Assembly (NCBI GenBank): GCA_003134765.1
Contig: PLCM01000003.1
Location: forward strand, 1-64,000
From: Spartobacteria bacterium
Lineage (GTDB): Bacteria; Verrucomicrobiota; Verrucomicrobiia; Chthoniobacterales; UBA10450
Length of the DNA: 64,000 bases
Direction of reading: 5' to 3'
A program made the translations under genes and the position numbers. Of this stretch, positions 59,340-64,000 are shown piece after piece. A model generated the notes under the pieces. The model was given only the letters and a program-made list of their open reading frames with translations. It did no database searches and was not told the DNA's origin. Each line of letters begins with the position of its first letter. Position 1 is the stretch's first letter.

Positions 59340-62300
59340 TTAGAACTTTTTGTTGAAGGCAGCGTAGTAGTAACGATTACGGATCGAATAGAGCGAGGTA
59401 TCGTAATTATCATTGAACGCTCCCAGGACAGTTGGCGGATTACGGTCGAACGCGTTGTTGACGCCGAGGGTAAGCCTGGTCCCCCACAGCAAGCGCTGCC
59501 AGATCGTTGAGCCGGAAGCATCCGCCGGTGTCGTCATGACGTTCTTATCATCCTTTGCGGCGCCGTCAGCGTTGGGCTCCACGATCGGCTTCTTCCACTC
59601 GTAGCTTAATTGCATATCTAGAGTGATGTAATCGGAAACGCGGCGATAAATGTCGTATTGTGGATTGGTGTCGGTTCCGCCTATCACGTTCGCGGCCCGG
59701 ACCGCCGAGGAATCATCGTTGAATGAGCTGATGTAATTCACCGTGGAAGTGAAATCGAATCCCTTCCATTGCCACTCACCGCGCAAGTATCCTTTGTGAT
59801 AGGGGATAGCGCCCGGGGCCAGCGGAACGGTGCCGTTATTGTAGTCTCCGAGGAAATTTGTGGTCCCTGCACCGGCGAAGGGTTCGGCCTTCCAAGTAAA
59901 AAAGTAGTTGTAGCCGCTTGAAATCGTAAACGTTCCCCAACTTTGGGTGTGAAACCGATAGGTCGCTGTGATGTCCATGCCATTTACGAGGCGCTTGCTT
60001 GCGTTTTGGTTTTGCGCGTCTACCGAAATGATATCTCCGGTTTGTGGGCCGCCCGGACCTTGATCACGTTGGATGAACTCCGCGAAGGGAGCATTCGGCC
60101 CACCGCCGGCGTTTCCATTGGCGGTTACCGCTATCTGGGCGAAGGAAAACGGATCGAGAATCACGTTCGTGGTATAAACTTGGTACAAATCCACTGTCAT
60201 GGTGAAACCGGAAAGAAACTTCGGCGTGTAGACCAGCCCAGCGGTGTAGGTGTCCGTTTTCTCCGGTGTTAGCTTGGGATTACCGCTCACGAACACCCCG
60301 TTCACTGGCTGGGCGAAATCACCGATAAGCGGATCGAAGACGACCGCAAAGCTTTGCGTCTCGCGGTCGAAAAGTTCCGGCGATGAGGGGGAAAGGAATG
60401 ACTTCCCATATGAAGCGCGCAGCGTCAGGTCCGCAATTGGCTGATAGCGCAAGCTGATACGCGGGGTACCTCCATTATTGAACTTTGCGCTTGTCCCGAA
60501 GAGTTGATCTCTGTCTTGAAACGCTTCGTAGCGGTAGGCCAGAGATATCTCCAGGGAACGCACTCCGGGTATCTTCAAGTTAGAAGTGACCAATGGGATA
60601 GTCAGTTCGCCAAAGACCGACTGGACCTCTTGCTTATACTTGCTGGGGAGAGATTGAGTGAATCCAAGTTGATCACCTGCCGCTAGCACCGGATCCGGCA
60701 CCTTTTGAGTTCGGCTTTGGCGATATTCGCCACCTAAATTGAAGGCGATCCCTCCCTGATACAGACTCGGAAAGAGATTACCATTCACACTAGCGTCACC
60801 CAGGAAATCGCGTGAGTAGTTGTAGGAATGCCCCAGGTAAGAAGCTCGCTGCGCGGCGGCAGCGTTATCATACGACGCAGTCTTACCTGTGGGGACGCCA
60901 TTCGCGTAGGTAGGAACGGTGCCGGCCACGGGTGCGTTCTGCCCGATGAAAGGATCGAAGGCACCGGCGATGATTTCACGGTAGATACCTCCCCGCGTCG
61001 CATCACCACTGTCGATTTCGAGATAATCGGCCCGCTCATAAGCTGCGCCAACGTCGTAACCTAGATAACTCAGAAAACTGTTTCCGGAAAACGTAAAGGC
61101 TCCTTTAATTCCAGCAACGTAGCGATAGAAATCGTAGTCGAAGAAATCCCGGCGGTTATTCAACTCTTGCACGAAGCGATAACGTAACTGGGTCAGGTCG
61201 TCCCCAAAAGGATTGAAGGGACTGTTGCGGATGATTGCGAGTTGGGCGGCGTTGGAATTATCGAGCGAGCCGTTCACCCGTCCGGTGGCATCGCGTCCAT
61301 TGAAGATGCCAAGGGCGGCATTCGCATAGGTGGCCGCCGGGATGGAGAAGAGAGCCGGTGCGAGACCGTTGTCCTGCTTCGTCTTGGCGTAGAGCACGTC
61401 GCCATAAATCTGCAGAGCGTCGCCAAACACTTTGTCGTTCGCAGTGACGAAATATTGATACTTCTCCACACCCGGAATCGCCGGGGTATAGAGGCGGAAG
61501 TTGAATCGCGACGGATCGGTCCCGGGGCCATCTGGATCAAATGGCCGGTAGGATGCCCGCGTTGGTGCATTGTTCGACAGATCAATCAAGACCTGCTGAC
61601 CGCCCGTCGCGGGTGTGGTGCCGATCCGACCAGCATAGTTGGAACTATTGTTATTAAAACCACCCAGGCTCCGCACGTCGGCGGTGACCGCGATCTCCCG
61701 ATCGCGCGAGTAGATGTCGCTGCGGTCGTAGTATTCCCCCGACGCCGCGATCGCAATTTTGTCCGTCGCGACGCCGCCACGCAGGTAGGTCTGCAGAACG
61801 CGCGCATCATGATCCGTGGTGTTCCCGTAAAGGAGATTGACTTCGGCGCCTTCAAATGGTTTTTCGCCGGGCCCGTTCAAAAGGATGAAGTTCACCACCC
61901 CGGCCACGGCATCGCTGCCATAGATGGCGGAGGCGCCGTCCTTGAGAACCTCGGTTCGCGAGAGCGCGCCGATGGGGATGGCATTGATGTTTCTAAATCC
62001 GAAAGCGCGGCGACCATTGATCAGAATGAGCGTGTTGCCGGCGCCGAGAGCACGCAGGTTGATGAAAGCCTGGCCGTCACCGCCGTTAGAATCGTTTTCC
62101 GTCGCGGTATTTCCGACAAAGGAAGGAAGCTGACGCAATCCTTCCACTGGAGTGTTCGCTCCTTGTTTCTGCAGGGCTTCGGAGGTGTAGACCGTGACCG
62201 GCAGCGCTGATTCCGTCTCAGCGGTCGGAATATAGGAACCGGTCACGATCACGCGTTCGGTTTCGGCCATGCCACCCGGGGCAGCGGTCGGTTGTACGCT

Positions 62301-62384
62301 TTGTGCAAGTGCCGAGGAGAGGAGAAGAAACTGAGTTACTCCAATTAGAATCGGAACAAAGTTACTCCCTCTTTTCATTTGCAT
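59340..62384 (-). CDS. TonB-dependent outer-membrane receptor
   Basis: A 1014-residue TonB-dependent transporter with signal peptide (about 1-27; VPILIGVTQFLLLSSALAQ). TonB-box region is ERVIVTGSYIPTAE. The plug domain is ALQKQGANTPVEGLRQLPSF, FINLRALGAGNTLILINGRR, LSRTEVLKDGASAIYGSDAV. A 22-strand barrel follows and ends in a terminal aromatic (YYYAAFNKKF). Receptors of this size and iterative Gly/Asn loops often import oligosaccharides or peptides; the substrate is unknown and no SusD gene is adjacent. Confidence 0.93.
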   Translation of the reverse strand: MQMKRGSNFVPILIGVTQFLLLSSALAQSVQPTAAPGGMAETERVIVTGSYIPTAETESALPVTVYTSEALQKQGANTPVEGLRQLPSFVGNTATENDSNGGDGQAFINLRALGAGNTLILINGRRAFGFRNINAIPIGALSRTEVLKDGASAIYGSDAVAGVVNFILLNGPGEKPFEGAEVNLLYGNTTDHDARVLQTYLRGGVATDKIAIAASGEYYDRSDIYSRDREIAVTADVRSLGGFNNNSSNYAGRIGTTPATGGQQVLIDLSNNAPTRASYRPFDPDGPGTDPSRFNFRLYTPAIPGVEKYQYFVTANDKVFGDALQIYGDVLYAKTKQDNGLAPALFSIPAATYANAALGIFNGRDATGRVNGSLDNSNAAQLAIIRNSPFNPFGDDLTQLRYRFVQELNNRRDFFDYDFYRYVAGIKGAFTFSGNSFLSYLGYDVGAAYERADYLEIDSGDATRGGIYREIIAGAFDPFIGQNAPVAGTVPTYANGVPTGKTASYDNAAAAQRASYLGHSYNYSRDFLGDASVNGNLFPSLYQGGIAFNLGGEYRQSRTQKVPDPVLAAGDQLGFTQSLPSKYKQEVQSVFGELTIPLVTSNLKIPGVRSLEISLAYRYEAFQDRDQLFGTSAKFNNGGTPRISLRYQPIADLTLRASYGKSFLSPSSPELFDRETQSFAVVFDPLIGDFAQPVNGVFVSGNPKLTPEKTDTYTAGLVYTPKFLSGFTMTVDLYQVYTTNVILDPFSFAQIAVTANGNAGGGPNAPFAEFIQRDQGPGGPQTGDIISVDAQNQNASKRLVNGMDITATYRFHTQSWGTFTISSGYNYFFTWKAEPFAGAGTTNFLGDYNNGTVPLAPGAIPYHKGYLRGEWQWKGFDFTSTVNYISSFNDDSSAVRAANVIGGTDTNPQYDIYRRVSDYITLDMQLSYEWKKPIVEPNADGAAKDDKNVMTTPADASGSTIWQRLLWGTRLTLGVNNAFDRNPPTVLGAFNDNYDTSLYSIRNRYYYAAFNKKF

Positions 62385-63072
62385 CCTTCGTTAAGGCTAC
62401 TTCACGGACTGGCCGAGGCTAAAGAGGTTGGTCACCTAACAACAACCCTTTTCTTCAGGCACGCAATAATTATAAGAAAACTTCCCACCCCAATGTGGCA
62501 TCGTGGCGGGCTTGTTGCGCTCCGGCTCGATTTTCTCGTGCTTCATCTTCGCGGACCCCATCGATCCATCTCGCACGCTGTAAGGACTGCGCCAGAACAG
62601 CAGGTAGATTTTGAAATTGGCTGCGACCGGAAAACCGGGTCGGGACAAAATGCCTCAAACCATGTGCGGTCGAATGTGGAGCAACGAGTCACGAAAGTTA
62701 AGTCAGCAAAATAAGAGCAAGAGGTTCTCTCAACTGACTCTCCAAGCTATGGGCGTTAGTAGTTTTAATAAACATGGTTTCAAGAGATCAATCTATCCTT
62801 CCCCTTTCCAAAGGGCTTCCCGAGCCGTGCTGCAAGAAATCGCAATTTTTCTTGCGGCACAGCTCGTTGTTCACCTTGCCGCCGGCGGGGCGTGGCTCAA
62901 TTGGATAACGTCCGGAATAATCCTCCCGAAATCGTTTTAGCTTAGATATCCCGTGACGTAGCGGTCAGCGTACCGGCTGGTGTGATCGACAAGTGAAAGT
63001 TGCCGGCAAATACGAACCCGGTAACGAAAATCGACAGGAAGCATTGGGGGTACCGCTGCGCGACCCTGTCGC
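62385..63072. other. Gene-poor gap upstream of the TonB receptor
   Basis: 688 bases. One short minus-strand frame (62436-62648; 70 codons from the first ATG, or 36 from MKHEKIEPERNK) ends FSYNYCVPEEKGCC with three Cys and sits in the receptor's leader. It might be a tiny gene, but codon evidence is thin. The plus-strand frame at 62611-62940 does not look like a protein. The receptor promoter should be here. Confidence 0.45.
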
Positions 63073-64000
63073 TCATGGTTTGGCGTGTGCCTTCATCACT
63101 GCCTCGCCGTCGGAGATAAGTTTTTGAAAGCGCGGGTCGGGACGGATTGGGTCGAACATTGGATCGATTCGCAACAGTGCCGGAGTCATCGCGCCGGCAT
63201 ACGGGATGCGTAGCAGCCGTTCGAGAATGGGAATTGCGTGATCGGCGTCGCCCAGGAGGGCATGGATGCGGGCCAGGTTCTCCTCCCAGGCAGGACCTTC
63301 GAAGGGGTTTTTAGAGGCGGGATCCATTGCGATGGCTTTTTGTCCTTCTGAGACAGCAGAGACCGCATCACCCAGACCTGCGTAGGCCAGACCCAAAAGA
63401 GCATGTCGGCTCACCCCGGGTCCTGAATCCGGCAGAATATTCTCGAGCTGAAGCCGGAACATTCGCACCGCTTCTTCGTAAGTCACGCGCGCCCCGGCGA
63501 CATCACCGGCGCGTTGCTGACTCAGACCTAGAAGGAGTTGCTCATCTTCGCTCGACTCGCCGCGTTGCTTCTCCGTCGCCACTGCTCTTGAAAATAGGGT
63601 TATGGCCGTGGTATAACTCCGCTGGAACAAGGCCTGCCTGCCAAGTAATTCCGGTGCGGCGCCGGAATTCGCCAGCAATCGCTCCGCCGCCGGCACATCC
63701 CCGTTTGCCCAGAAGATCTGCGCTTTGTAAAAGAGAGCGAGTAAATTCGCCGGTTCCCAGGCCAGGACGCGGTCAATCGTGGCCAGAGCTTCGCGAAAAC
63801 GGCGCACGGCACAATAGGTAGTCGTGAGAGTCGTATAAGCGGAGGAGTCGCGTGGATCCAGCTCGATCACGCGACGCTGAGCAGCTATCGCCTCCTCCCA
63901 ACGCGCCAGCCTGCGCTTGATGACACCCATGGCCACGAGGACATCGGGGTTATTCGGAAGACCTTTTTCAGCTAACTGGAATTCCGCGAGCGCGCCGGTG
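63073..64000 (-). CDS. TPR protein, 5' end outside window
   Basis: The frame stays open to the window edge; the ATG at 63936 is internal, since TPR sequence continues before it (ALAEFQLAEKGLPNNPDVLV). About 309 C-terminal residues are visible, with seven or more TPR units: AIAAQRRVIELDPRDSSAYT, REALATIDRVLAWEPANLLA, QALFQRSYTTAITLFSRAVA, LLGLAYAGLGDAVSAVSEGQ. The ending (LLRIDPMFDPIRPDPRFQKL) is typical of large kinase-TPR or winged-helix-TPR signalling proteins, whose N-terminal effector would be off-window. Confidence 0.85.
   Translation of the reverse strand, partial: TGALAEFQLAEKGLPNNPDVLVAMGVIKRRLARWEEAIAAQRRVIELDPRDSSAYTTLTTTYCAVRRFREALATIDRVLAWEPANLLALFYKAQIFWANGDVPAAERLLANSGAAPELLGRQALFQRSYTTAITLFSRAVATEKQRGESSEDEQLLLGLSQQRAGDVAGARVTYEEAVRMFRLQLENILPDSGPGVSRHALLGLAYAGLGDAVSAVSEGQKAIAMDPASKNPFEGPAWEENLARIHALLGDADHAIPILERLLRIPYAGAMTPALLRIDPMFDPIRPDPRFQKLISDGEAVMKAHAKP

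Noticed and set aside
61242..62210. Plus-strand 322-codon open frame
   Set aside because: Antisense to the plug and early barrel of the TonB receptor.
62611..62940. Plus-strand 109-codon open frame
   Set aside because: No recognisable domain and no plausible ribosome-binding site; composition looks non-coding.

Overview
The window looks like a piece of a soil-type Verrucomicrobiota chromosome (Chthoniobacterales-like). This is inference: there is no rRNA or other firm marker. It rests on the gene style (GspG-type prepilin, DUF2851, DUF4126, the gliding-type ABC/GldG/DUF4340 set, a five-helix-like succinate dehydrogenase anchor), on the moderately high GC, and on gene spacings crowded with palindromic repeats. 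Both ends cut genes: an RND pump permease at the left and a TPR protein at the right.

Left core, 1-14629. An RND permease and its adaptor are followed by an MbfA-like iron exporter, tRNA-Gly(CCC), a prepilin coupled to a DUF2851 gene, a DUF4126 membrane protein, serS, a DUF72 protein, and an envelope-assembly run (BamD-like, LptE-like, TPR). The stretch ends at tRNA-Leu(CAG).

Accessory island, 14647-34490. Seventeen bases after tRNA-Leu a TG-starting end sequence begins. It recurs inverted at 34461-34490, and GATT flanks both ends directly. Just inside the left end lie an XRE regulator, a Mu/TnsB-like DDE transposase and a TnsC/MuB-like AAA+ ATPase. The rest is cargo: two sulfotransferases, several glycosyltransferases (GT2, GT-D, GT-C and one decayed), two methyltransferases, a polysaccharide deacetylase, a coiled-coil protein and two CPBP proteases. 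I read this as one roughly 19.8-kb transposon carrying genes for building and decorating a cell-surface glycan. No TniQ/TnsD, TnsA, Cas gene or CRISPR array is visible. The transposase has Glu where the second catalytic Asp is expected.

Right core, 34516-64000. A TIR-transmembrane-NTF2-like protein abuts the island. Central metabolism follows: sdhCAB, ubiE/menG, then sucA, sucB and lpd. An ABC-2 exporter with GldG-like and DUF4340 partners, an HtrA protease, a GT39 enzyme, recO, YceI and a large TonB-dependent receptor complete the stretch.

A second theme covers the whole core. At least ten families of roughly 60-190-base palindromic repeats fill intergenic gaps, several families in two or more copies. 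Some are nested in each other. Some reach into genes: one half-repeat encodes part of the SucB linker, two others form the N-terminal leaders of the prepilin and the HtrA protease, and one supplies the stop codon of a short RecO. None was found in the island, which fits a recent arrival.
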